In this document: positions 32,131 to 42,697 of the stretch, piece after piece
Layout: every line of letters begins with the position of its first letter
Position numbering within the stretch: the stretch's first letter is position 1
Source of the DNA: Brytella acorum
GTDB lineage: Bacteria > Pseudomonadota > Alphaproteobacteria > Acetobacterales > Acetobacteraceae
Direction of reading: 5' to 3'
Length of the DNA stretch: 51,128 nucleotides
Assembly (NCBI RefSeq): GCF_029309905.1
Contig: NZ_JARBJP010000012.1
Coordinates: 1 to 51,128, forward strand
The notes under the pieces: model-generated
Told to the model about the DNA's origin: nothing
What the model saw: the letters and a program-made list of their open reading frames with translations, nothing else
Database searches by the model: none
Made by a program: the position numbers and the translations under genes

Positions 32131-33033
32131 TCATTCTGGTTTCATGGCACGGATGGCGTGCAAATCGATTGATGGCGCAGTCGTGGGCGCTGATGCCAGC
32201 ATGTCATCAACAAGAGCGCTGCACTCGGTCTTTCCAGTCGCCAGGAGTGTCCGAAACGCTGGAATGCGTGACAGCCCCCAAAGCATAGTTGTCACGATGG
32301 AAACCGGCAGTTTTTCCAGTCTTGCCTTGTCCTTCGGATAAATCTCATATCCCTGGCTCCGGATCATGGCAAAGCAGGCGCGGACACCAAGAGCCAGGGT
32401 CCGGGCACGGCTCCATGAAGCTCCCCTGCCACGCTGCACCGCAGCAACGGCAACGCTTTCAAAAGCGACACCCAGCGGAACATGGCAGCGAAGCCACAGG
32501 GCCATCTGGGGCTCGTGCCGGGCTGGCAGCCCCGCAGCCCTGAAAAGATGTGCCCATTCCGGGTCGTCGGTCAGCGTCTCGCGCTTTCCGATGGAGATCT
32601 TGAGATGGCCGTTCGCATCGAAATCGGACTGGAGAAAGGGCATGCCGAGAATAGCGCGCTCCGGGCTGACCGCCTGCCGGAGGCGGTCCGGTTCAAACGT
32701 CATGAACATGAAATGGATTTTCCGGGCGGCACAGCGCGTGAGCGCCGGCAGAAGCGCTCTCACCTGATAGTCTTTCACCGTAACGAGCACGAAATCATAC
32801 GGGATGTTTTCATCCAGCGTGTCGCAGATGATCGCTGAGGCGTGCTCATGCGTCGTTGTCACGATCCCTTCATCCCGTCGCAACTGTGCAAGGCGCGCAG
32901 AATTCGGACGGGCAATGATCGTGACCTCATGCCTCGCGTTTCGCGCGAAATGAAAGGCGAAAGCGCTGCCGATCCGTCCGCCACCCAGAATGGCGATGCG
33001 CAGTGGTGAAGACTTATCGGAAGATATGCTCAT
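32131..33033 (-). CDS. Ketopantoate reductase-like (ApbA/PanE) dehydrogenase
   Basis: 300 residues from ATG 33033. LRIAILGGGRIGSAFAFHFARNARHEVTIIAR is the NADPH-binding Rossmann motif; DFVLVTVKDYQVRALLPAL is the next PanE block with the conserved Lys in TVKDYQ; the C-terminal domain carries LWLRCHVPLGVAFESVAVAA. The family reduces 2-dehydropantoate or related 2-oxoacids; being outside a pantothenate operon, another substrate is likely. It is divergent from an MmyB-like regulator, its probable controller. Confidence 0.82.
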   Translation of the reverse strand: MSISSDKSSPLRIAILGGGRIGSAFAFHFARNARHEVTIIARPNSARLAQLRRDEGIVTTTHEHASAIICDTLDENIPYDFVLVTVKDYQVRALLPALTRCAARKIHFMFMTFEPDRLRQAVSPERAILGMPFLQSDFDANGHLKISIGKRETLTDDPEWAHLFRAAGLPARHEPQMALWLRCHVPLGVAFESVAVAAVQRGRGASWSRARTLALGVRACFAMIRSQGYEIYPKDKARLEKLPVSIVTTMLWGLSRIPAFRTLLATGKTECSALVDDMLASAPTTAPSIDLHAIRAMKPE

Positions 33034-33125
33034 GTGCTGTGCCCCCTGTGTCTTCCGGAAACAAGATCCAGCCCGACTCAGGAGTGAGATCCGGACAGTA
33101 TTCCCGAAAGGGGACAGACTGAAGG

Positions 33126-33136
33126 GTATTGGATAC
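33126..33136. promoter_or_regulatory. Short inverted repeat between panE-like gene and MmyB-like regulator
   Basis: GTAT-TGG-ATAC, followed by CACTGGTAAA. The ACTGGTA core recurs in the stronger palindrome before the second MmyB-like gene (37499-37514). Weak on its own. Confidence 0.3.
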
Positions 33137-33179
33137 ACTGGTAAAGCCGTGAGCTTACAGGGGTATAGGAACTAACAGG

Positions 33180-33968
33180 ATGAGCAGCCTGCATGCCAGT
33201 GAGAAGGCGCTTGGTCTCTATCTTCGCAATGCACGTCAGAAACTTGATCCTGCCGCACTGGGATTCCCGGCAACCCGCCGACGAACCCCGGGCCTGCGTC
33301 GCGAGGAGGTGGCGCAGCGCGCGGAGCTGAGCGTGACATGGTACACCTGGCTTGAGCAGGGCCGGGGCGGCATGCCGTCGGCTGCGGCTCTGGAGCGTCT
33401 TGCAGGGGCGTTGATGCTGACCGACGCCGAACGCGAGCATCTTTTCCTTCTCGGGCTGGGGCGATCGCCCGAGGCACGTTATCGGCAGGACACGGATGTC
33501 ACGCCGAGACTTCAACGCGTGCTCGACAGACTTGATCCCAGTCCGGCGTTCATCCGTACCGCAACCTGGGACATGGTCGCATGGAACCGTGCGGCCACGG
33601 AACTGATGACAGATTTTGCGCTCCTTCCGCCCGAACACCGCAATATTCTTCGGCTGATTTTTCTCGACCCGCGCAGTAGGACGCTTCATCCGGATTGGGA
33701 AAGTACTGCCCGTTTCATCGTCAGCAGCTTCAGGATGGATACTGCCCGGGCGGGTGCAGCGGAGGCGGTCGAGCCTTTAGTGGCGGAGCTTTGCGCTGCC
33801 AGTTTTGAATTCCGGGCGCTATGGCAGGACAGGACGGTCCATACGTTCGGGCATGGCGCCAAGACGTTCCATCATCCTGTTCATGGTCCCCAGGCCTTTG
33901 AGGTTTCAACCTTTGCCGTCGATGGGCGACCGGACCTGATTCTGGTCATATACGGTGAGGTGTCATAA
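33180..33968 (+). CDS. XRE-type regulator with MmyB-like ligand domain
   Basis: 262 residues. LGLYLRNARQKLDPAALGF...RRRTPGLRREEVAQRAELSVTWYTWLEQGR is the HTH; the C-terminal MLTR/MmyB domain has PAFIRTATWDMVAWNRAATELM, HRNILRLIFLDPRSRTLHPDWEST, LVAELCAASFEFRALWQDRTV and FHHPVHGP. Members of this group bind small or fatty-acid-like ligands and often repress a divergent oxidoreductase. Here the divergent gene is the ketopantoate reductase-like dehydrogenase. A paralogue lies at 37525-38307. Confidence 0.88.
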   Translation: MSSLHASEKALGLYLRNARQKLDPAALGFPATRRRTPGLRREEVAQRAELSVTWYTWLEQGRGGMPSAAALERLAGALMLTDAEREHLFLLGLGRSPEARYRQDTDVTPRLQRVLDRLDPSPAFIRTATWDMVAWNRAATELMTDFALLPPEHRNILRLIFLDPRSRTLHPDWESTARFIVSSFRMDTARAGAAEAVEPLVAELCAASFEFRALWQDRTVHTFGHGAKTFHHPVHGPQAFEVSTFAVDGRPDLILVIYGEVS

Positions 33969-33980
33969 GGTGCTTGTATA

Positions 33981-33998
33981 TAAGTGAGTACTCACTTA
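33981..33998. promoter_or_regulatory. TetR operator, perfect 18-bp palindrome
   Basis: TAAGTGAGTACTCACTTA is an exact palindrome 23 bp before the tetR start and just before its ribosome site (AAGGAGA). Location over the promoter indicates autorepression of tetR and the coupled NmrA-like gene. Confidence 0.75.
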
Positions 33999-34021
33999 CT
34001 ACTTCTCCGTAAGGAGAAACC

Positions 34022-34732
34022 ATGCCCTCACGTCCATCCAGACTTTCCGCGACGGACCGCAGGCAGGCGATCCTGTCAGCGGCGGCTCCCGTTTTCGCCC
34101 GGCTTGGTCGGGAGGGTGCGACCACGAAAGAGATCGCCAAGGCGGCGGGTGTCTCAGAAGCCCTTCTTTACCGGCACTTCGCCAGTAAGGAGGTGCTTTA
34201 CGCGGAACTTGAGTCCCATTGCGTAGAAGCCAACGCCGTCGGCAGCCGTCTTCTCGCCGAAGCAGCACCTTCGACGGCAACACTGGTCACAGGTGTGGCC
34301 CTGCTCGTGCAGGCGGTCTTTCCCGGCATCGGGGATGCGCAGTCTCACAACGACACCAAGCGGCTGGTCACGGCCAGTCTGCTGGGCGACGGACAGTTCG
34401 CGAAGGCTTTCCTCGACCGGCATGTGAAGCCCTGGATCGGCGTTTTCGAACGATCCTTCCGGGCTGCGCAGCACGCAGGCGATGTTGAGGACGGTGTTCA
34501 GGCCGGCAGTGCCGAGATCTGGTTCGTCCATCATCTGGCGAACACGCTGCATCTGATCAGCCTGCCCGACATCACGGTCGTCGAATACGGCGTCACACGC
34601 GAAAAGCTGATCGAAAACACGGTCCGTTTCCTGCTGCGCGGGATCGGCCTCAGAAACACCGCCATAAACCGGCATTACGATCCTGAAAAACTCAGGACAA
34701 TTTTTGCATCAATGGATCAGGACACACCATGA
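34022..34732 (+). CDS. TetR family regulator
   Basis: 236 residues; AAGGAGA precedes ATG 34022. HTH: RRQAILSAAAPVFARLGREGATTKEIAKAAGVSEALLYRHFASKEVLYAEL. The ligand domain is helical. The stop overlaps the next start (ATGA), so regulator and NmrA-like protein are made together, and the 18-bp palindrome upstream would control both. Confidence 0.9.
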   Translation: MPSRPSRLSATDRRQAILSAAAPVFARLGREGATTKEIAKAAGVSEALLYRHFASKEVLYAELESHCVEANAVGSRLLAEAAPSTATLVTGVALLVQAVFPGIGDAQSHNDTKRLVTASLLGDGQFAKAFLDRHVKPWIGVFERSFRAAQHAGDVEDGVQAGSAEIWFVHHLANTLHLISLPDITVVEYGVTREKLIENTVRFLLRGIGLRNTAINRHYDPEKLRTIFASMDQDTP

Positions 34733-35619
34733 AACCGATCAGGACAATAGCCGTCATTGGTGCGACGGGTCGGCTTGGCGCGCCGGTCGCGACCGAACTG
34801 GCCAGACATTTCGAGGTTCGCGCCATTGTCCGCTCGCCGGACAAGGCACGCAGGATGCTCCCGGACACTGTCGAGATCGTTCAGGCCGATCTGCGGGAGA
34901 TTCCGGGACTGCGTAGTGCTCTTGAAGGGGTAGACGCGCTCTACCTCAATCTCGCGACCGAAACGGCCGACCCGAACCTTCCTTTCTATGAAGAGCGGGA
35001 AGGCGTGCGAAACCTGATGACGGCCATACAGGGGCTGGACATTCAGTATATTGCCAAGATCGGCGCTCTTGGCGCCTATCCGCCGGCACTTGGACACATC
35101 AAACATAATGTCGTGCCCAATATCATCCGTATGGAAGGGCACAAGATCATCACGGACACCGGTATCCGTCATACCTTCTTCGCGCCGACCCATTTCATGG
35201 AATTGCTCCCGCACATGATCAGCGGACGCGCGATCCAGTGGATCGGGAATACGCGCGTCAAAATCTGGTGGATCAGCGCCGCGGATTACGCGCGATGGGT
35301 GGTCGAGGCGTTTCAGAATCCTGAAGCGATGCCGGAACATTGTCCTGTGCAGGGACCGGAAGCGATCTCTGTCAGACAGGCGCTGGAGCGGTTTGTAAAA
35401 AACTACGACCCCTCTCTCAAAATTCGTGTGGCGCCGCTCTGGGTTATGCGGTTGATCGGCCTTTTCAATCCGAAAATGAAATTCGTGGCGCATCTGTTCG
35501 CCTATTTCGGGGATCACGAAGATCCGTTTTATGCTGAGCATACTTGGGAAAAACTGGGGAGGCCAACGACGACGCTTGAGATGTTTGCGCGGGAGCTTCG
35601 GCAAAGTCGGAATTTGTAG
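34729..35619 (+). CDS. NmrA-like NAD(P)-binding protein (atypical SDR)
   Basis: 296 residues. RTIAVIGATGRLGAPVATELARHFEVRAIVR is the GxxGxxG nucleotide-binding motif; VEIVQADLREIPGLRSALEGVDALYLNLA and QYIAKIGALGAY follow. It lacks the YxxxK catalytic pair, as NmrA/quinone-reductase-2-like proteins do, so it may be a redox sensor or quinone reductase. Coupled to the TetR gene. Confidence 0.85.
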   Translation: MKPIRTIAVIGATGRLGAPVATELARHFEVRAIVRSPDKARRMLPDTVEIVQADLREIPGLRSALEGVDALYLNLATETADPNLPFYEEREGVRNLMTAIQGLDIQYIAKIGALGAYPPALGHIKHNVVPNIIRMEGHKIITDTGIRHTFFAPTHFMELLPHMISGRAIQWIGNTRVKIWWISAADYARWVVEAFQNPEAMPEHCPVQGPEAISVRQALERFVKNYDPSLKIRVAPLWVMRLIGLFNPKMKFVAHLFAYFGDHEDPFYAEHTWEKLGRPTTTLEMFARELRQSRNL

Positions 35620-35630
35620 CAGAGCGTCAA

Positions 35631-35959
35631 ATGAACGGTATCGAAACGACCAGAGGCGAAGAAAAAGTGATGAGCACATCTAAATGCCTGGAAGAAGGTC
35701 GAACAGGGCTGGTCGTCCCAATTGTGGATTTCAATCGCTGTGAGGGAAAAGATGCCTGTGTCGCCATGTGTCCTTACAATGTTTTCGAGGTCCGAAAGAT
35801 CGACCGCTCGGACTATCGGGAGCTTTCATTTGTCGGGAAGATCAAAAGCCATGTTCATGGAGGAATGGTCGCGTATACGCCTATGCCGATCAGTGCCGTG
35901 CCTGCGGTCTCTGTGTAAAGGCCTGTCCCGAACGTGCCATCAAACTCGTGAAAGTCTGA
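35631..35959 (+). pseudogene. Two-cluster 4Fe-4S ferredoxin, frameshifted near 35875
   Basis: The first frame (ATG 35631 or 35670) gives VDFNRCEGKDACVAMCPYNVFEVRKI, a complete first 4Fe-4S ligand set, and runs through SFVGKIKSHVHGGMVAY to a stop at 35918. The second cluster, YADQCRACGLCVKACPERAIKL, lies in the next frame up to 35959. One base missing at about 35865-35881 would join them. A normal protein would be about 109 residues. Product as read has one cluster only; a sequencing error is the alternative. Confidence 0.8.
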
Positions 35960-36120
35960 TGCGCAGAAAGACGCGGATAACACATGGAACCGTGGTCGGC
36001 AGGCATAGTCAGAATGATACAGAGCCATAATGTGGAGTGACCTTTTACCTGTAATCAGTGTCTGGTTACGGGCAGACTTTCAAGGTCAATGAATGTCTTA
36101 AAATAGAGCGGAGGCCGACC

Positions 36121-36582
36121 TTACTCCTGACTGACATCCACCCATTCCGCTCCGACGAGATCTGCCAGACGGTCGGGGGTCAGACACACAGAGCTGTTCC
36201 GGTCTCCCGCTGCCGGCCAGACCACATCGAATGCGCGCAGTGAAATGTCACAGAATACCCGGACCGGCTGCGGCAGCCCGAAGGGACACACACCGCCGAC
36301 CGGATGGCTGGTTAATTCCTGCACCTCTTCCGCAGGCAGCATGCGGGGCCGGTTTCCGAACGTATCCTTCGTCTTGCGGTTATCCAGCCGTCCCGTGCCT
36401 GCCATGACGACCAGAATCCGTTCATCGCCGACCTTCAGCGCCAGGGTCTTGGCAATCTGCCCGTCCTGAACTCCGAGCGCCTTGGCTGCTTCTGCTACTG
36501 TTGCCGTGCTGTCTGTCAGCACCACGGGTTTGATGTCTGGCGCATTGACCTCGAAAAATGCCTGAACGGATTCCCGGCTCAT
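36121..36582 (-). CDS. YbaK/ProX-type aminoacyl-tRNA deacylase
   Basis: 153 residues from ATG 36582, after GGGGAGA. TVAEAAKALGVQDGQIAKTLALKVGDERILVVMAGTGRLDNRKTKDTFG contains the conserved Lys of the INS/YbaK editing fold, and HPVGGVCPFGLPQPVRVFCD the glycine loop. Such proteins hydrolyse misacylated tRNAs (Cys- or Ala-tRNA-Pro and similar). Stand-alone, cytoplasmic. Exact tRNA specificity cannot be read from sequence. Confidence 0.9.
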   Translation of the reverse strand: MSRESVQAFFEVNAPDIKPVVLTDSTATVAEAAKALGVQDGQIAKTLALKVGDERILVVMAGTGRLDNRKTKDTFGNRPRMLPAEEVQELTSHPVGGVCPFGLPQPVRVFCDISLRAFDVVWPAAGDRNSSVCLTPDRLADLVGAEWVDVSQE

Positions 36583-36667
36583 CTCTGTCTCCCCATGATA
36601 CTGGCGAACCTTTTCTGATCCTGATGATGGCATACCAGTCAGTTCCCTGCGACAGTCACAATTCCGC

Positions 36668-37423
36668 TCATAATGGCGCCGCTTGGAAAGTGCTGACGTC
36701 GATCATGAAACTGCCATCCGCTTCGACCCCGAAATGGCGTGTGACATCGTCCGGCGCGGCCCGTTGCAGGGAACGGATGGCCGCGACCCGCTCCGGAGGT
36801 GTTTTCGTTCGCGCTACCCAACTTTTGAAATCCATACGCAGACGATGCGTCCCGATGGTCTGAAGAACGAAGCCCGACTGTCCTAGCAAGGTCACCCATT
36901 CGGCTACTCCATAATTCCGAATATGCGAGACGTCGCGCAACAGTTCGATCGACTGAAGCCAGCTATCCAGCAGGGCGGACGGAGGGGCTGTCACATCAAT
37001 GAATAAAGCCATCCCTGATGGGGCCAGCACACGTCGTGCTTCCCGCAGACCTGCCAGCGCATCAGACCAGTGATGGGTCGTAAAGCGGCAGAAGACGGCG
37101 TCGAAGCTTCCGTGTTCAAAAGGGAGCTTTTCTGCGGGAGCCTGTACGGTCGTGACGTTGGACAGTCCCTGTCGTGCTGCTTCTTGCGCGACGGCATCCA
37201 GCATCGGACCCGTCACATCGCAGGCGACAACCTCTCCGACATGGGGAGCGAGCCGATAGGTGACGTGACCTCCACCGCAGCCGATATCCAGAACACGTCG
37301 CAGGCTTTTGCCCGCTACCAGGCTCTCGACCCTGTCCAGATCGCTGCCCTGACTGTGGATCGTGCTGGTTACATAATCCTGCGCCCGTGCGGCGTAGTGC
37401 TTTGCCGCATAAGGTTCCGTCAT
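36668..37423 (-). CDS. SAM-dependent class I methyltransferase
   Basis: 251 residues from ATG 37423, after GGAGG. SLRRVLDIGCGGGHVTYRLAPHVGEVVACDVT is motif I, FEHGSFDAVFCRFTTHHWSDALAGLREARRVLAPSGMALFID spans motifs II-III; the family resembles UbiE/BioC-like enzymes. The substrate is unknown. It is divergent from an MmyB-like regulator 101 bp away with a strong palindrome, and is its likely target. Confidence 0.9.
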   Translation of the reverse strand: MTEPYAAKHYAARAQDYVTSTIHSQGSDLDRVESLVAGKSLRRVLDIGCGGGHVTYRLAPHVGEVVACDVTGPMLDAVAQEAARQGLSNVTTVQAPAEKLPFEHGSFDAVFCRFTTHHWSDALAGLREARRVLAPSGMALFIDVTAPPSALLDSWLQSIELLRDVSHIRNYGVAEWVTLLGQSGFVLQTIGTHRLRMDFKSWVARTKTPPERVAAIRSLQRAAPDDVTRHFGVEADGSFMIDVSTFQAAPL

Positions 37424-37498
37424 TTTTTCTGCCTCCGCGGTTCTATGACTCGTTGCAGTCCAGGCTGCCAGATGCAAAAAACAGGGATAAGGTCTTTC

Positions 37499-37514
37499 TT
37501 TATACTGGTATAAA
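37499..37514. promoter_or_regulatory. Palindromic operator before the second MmyB-like regulator
   Basis: TTTATAC-TG-GTATAAA, perfect 7-bp arms, ending 10 bp before the regulator start. It overlaps the translation-initiation region, suggesting autorepression. Confidence 0.55.
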
Positions 37515-37524
37515 AACCACCATC

Positions 37525-38307
37525 ATGAGTCTTTCCTCCGAACAGCATCGTGCTCTCGGGACTTTCCTGCGCGCGCGTCGTGATACCCTCTCACCAGAGG
37601 ATGTTGGTCTGCATCCGCTACCAGGACGCCGCCGGGCAAAAGGGTTGCGGCGGGAAGAGGCCGCCCAGATCTGCGGTATCAGCACAACCTGGTATACGTG
37701 GCTCGAACAGGGCCGGGATGTCTCCTGTTCGGCGGCGACGCTGGCACGCATTGCGACGGCCCTGCATCTTTCCGCTGCGGAACGACTGTACCTGTTCGAA
37801 CTCGCGCGGATGAAAGATCCCCATGCCTCACGGCCCTCCATGGCATCTGGCCTGCCTGAGGAGGTCCGGATATTTCCCGGGCAGATGGCAGTGCCCTGTT
37901 ATGTGCTTGATCCCCTGTGGAACGCCTGCGCCGCCAATGACGCGGCCCGGCATCTTTTTGCCGGTTGGCTGGACGGTAAAGAACGCAATCTGCTGCGCTA
38001 TGTTTTTCTGGCACCAGACGCCCGCACGTTTCTTGACGACTGGGAAAGCAGTGCGCGACGGGTGCTGGCGGAATTCCGGGCTGTCAGCATTCGTGGTGAC
38101 ACAGAACAGGTAGACGCGCTTGTGCAGGAACTTCGGTCCCTGAGCCCGGATTTTGAGCGGCTGTGGCACAATCAGAGCGTGTTGCTGCGGGAAGGGGGCG
38201 CCCGCAAGTTCCATCATCCCGTTGATGGCCCTGTTGACTTTGACCAGACCACCCTGACTTTTACAACGTGGCCACAGTATCAGCTGGTGACCGTGAGACC
38301 ACGGTAA
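37525..38307 (+). CDS. XRE-type regulator with MmyB-like ligand domain (second copy)
   Basis: 260 residues from ATG 37525. LGTFLRARRDTLSPEDVGL...RRRAKGLRREEAAQICGISTTWYTWLEQGRD is the HTH; the MmyB domain has PCYVLDPLWNACAANDAARHLFAGW, RNLLRYVFLAPDARTFLDDWES, LVQELRSLSPDFERLWHNQSV and KFHHPVDGPVDF. Same architecture as the protein at 33180-33968 but diverged. Divergent to the methyltransferase gene. Confidence 0.88.
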   Translation: MSLSSEQHRALGTFLRARRDTLSPEDVGLHPLPGRRRAKGLRREEAAQICGISTTWYTWLEQGRDVSCSAATLARIATALHLSAAERLYLFELARMKDPHASRPSMASGLPEEVRIFPGQMAVPCYVLDPLWNACAANDAARHLFAGWLDGKERNLLRYVFLAPDARTFLDDWESSARRVLAEFRAVSIRGDTEQVDALVQELRSLSPDFERLWHNQSVLLREGGARKFHHPVDGPVDFDQTTLTFTTWPQYQLVTVRPR

Positions 38308-38441
38308 TTCCAGCAGGTTCTGACCATTCGGATGGTCGCTTTATCTTAATCGTATTTGCCTGGATTGCGGGGCTCCAACGGACGAACGCGCGCGTAATAA
38401 CGTGGTCAGAATGGAAGACGACTCTTGCCGACAGAAGGTCT

Positions 38442-38463
38442 CTTAGCTATACCCTTAGCTAAG
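38442..38463. promoter_or_regulatory. Inverted repeat overlapping the vapBC ribosome site
   Basis: CTTAGCTA, 6 nt, TAGCTAAG. Its right arm runs into AAGGAGG, the ribosome site of the antitoxin gene. Likely autoregulatory operator of the toxin-antitoxin pair. Confidence 0.6.
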
Positions 38464-38473
38464 GAGGTGCCTC

Positions 38474-38707
38474 ATGGCCCAGTTTTCGGTTCACGATGCC
38501 AAAACCAACCTGTCTCGTCTGATTGCCGACGCGCTTGCGGGTGGTGATGTGGTGATTGCGCGTGGTTCAGTACCCGTCGTGCGTCTTGTGCCGGTGGAAC
38601 CGCAGGGGCGTCGCGTGTTTGGGGCGCTCAAAGGCAAGATAACCCAGGATAAGACCTTCAATGAGACCTTGCCCGACGACGAACTGGACGGGTGGAATCT
38701 CGCTTGA
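38474..38707 (+). CDS. Phd/YefM-type antitoxin of a VapC pair
   Basis: 77 residues; AAGGAGG precedes ATG 38474. FSVHDAKTNLSRLIADALAGGDVVIARGSVPVVRLVPV is the Phd/YefM DNA-binding fold; the tail FNETLPDDELDGWNLA is the acidic toxin-binding part. Its last codon overlaps the toxin start (TTGA). Confidence 0.9.
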   Translation: MAQFSVHDAKTNLSRLIADALAGGDVVIARGSVPVVRLVPVEPQGRRVFGALKGKITQDKTFNETLPDDELDGWNLA

Positions 38708-39090
38708 GGCTACTGCTTGATACGCACGCGCTGATCTGGTGGCTGGCGGGCGACGAGCATTTGAGTCATCGCGCTCAGGAAGCCATAGCCGATGAAGATA
38801 ATGTTATAGCTGTGAGCGCAGCGTCGGCCATGGAGGTCGCAACGAAGTTCCGCATCGGCAAACTGCCGGGGGCGGCGCTGCTGGCACAGGATTTTGAAGC
38901 TATTGTTGCTGGGCAGGCGTTTGTTGAACTGCCAATCAGCGTTACTCATGCCCGCATCGCGGGCGAGATGAACATCGCTCATAAAGACCCGTTTGACCGT
39001 TTCCTGATTGCCCAGGCGCAGGCCGAAGATATGACGCTGATCTCCAACGAGGCCTTATTTGACAGCTTCGCCGTCAAGCGTCTTTGGTGA
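38704..39090 (+). CDS. vapC: PIN-domain toxin VapC
   Basis: 128 residues from TTG 38704, which overlaps the antitoxin stop; GTG 38692 is possible. The acidic site is Asp6 (LLLDTHALIWW), Glu44 (SAASAMEVATK), Asp95 and Asp98 (HKDPFDRFLIAQAQ). PIN toxins cleave tRNA or rRNA. All key residues are present, so the toxin is probably functional. Confidence 0.9.
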   Translation: MRLLLDTHALIWWLAGDEHLSHRAQEAIADEDNVIAVSAASAMEVATKFRIGKLPGAALLAQDFEAIVAGQAFVELPISVTHARIAGEMNIAHKDPFDRFLIAQAQAEDMTLISNEALFDSFAVKRLW

Positions 39091-39390
39091 TCGAAAGGAC
39101 TATGGTTATGAAAAGATCAAGCGAAGGCAGAAAAGATCTTTTCAAAACAATTATCTAAACCCGCTTTATTCTCGTCTTGCGATTGTCGCAACTTGAGAAG
39201 CAATCCTGTCCCCGCAACTAAAATTTCCAAATAAAACCAATTAGTTAGATGGCCTCTCAAGAGGCTCATCGCTTACTCCATTCCTCCGCAGGATGCACAT
39301 AGGATGCAATCGGGAGTGAAAGCGCAGCGTAAACCGGCCCCGTAAAGGCCCGTTCACGATGGCGTGAAGCCTTCCGCGTGCCCTCTTTGC
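39091..39390. other. Intergenic region between vapC and dnaE2
   Basis: 300 bp between convergent genes. An AT-rich part (39110-39250) is followed by GC-rich sequence that belongs to the imu operon side. No hairpin with a T-run and no gene signature is seen. A composition break near 39260-39300 may mark the cassette edge. Confidence 0.4.
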
Positions 39391-42573
<3,183 letters not shown>

Positions 42574-42580
42574 CGGGTGC

Positions 42581-42694
42581 CTTCTTTTTCTGAAGAAAAA
42601 GAAGCAAAAAGACTTTTATTAATATAAGATATTTTTCTGTTAGGAGATCTCCGAAAAATTGAAGAAGTTTTTTGGTGCTTTTTTTCAAAAAAGA
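42581..42694. repeat. Pair of inverted stem-loop elements in the imuB-dnaE2 spacer
   Basis: At 42581-42604 CTTCTTTTTCT pairs perfectly with AGAAAAAGAAG around two bases. A related but inverted sequence lies at 42661-42694 (GAAGTTTTTTGG...CTTTTTTTCAAAAAAG). Aligned, both contain CTTTTT, a GAA, an A-run, G-rich spacer, AAAAA and CTT. On the reverse strand the first hairpin contains AAGAAGG, the dnaE2 ribosome site 6 nt before its ATG, so the hairpin could mask it. Similar stem-loops are common between acetic acid bacterial genes, as far as I recall. Confidence 0.6.
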
Positions 42695-42697
42695 ATA

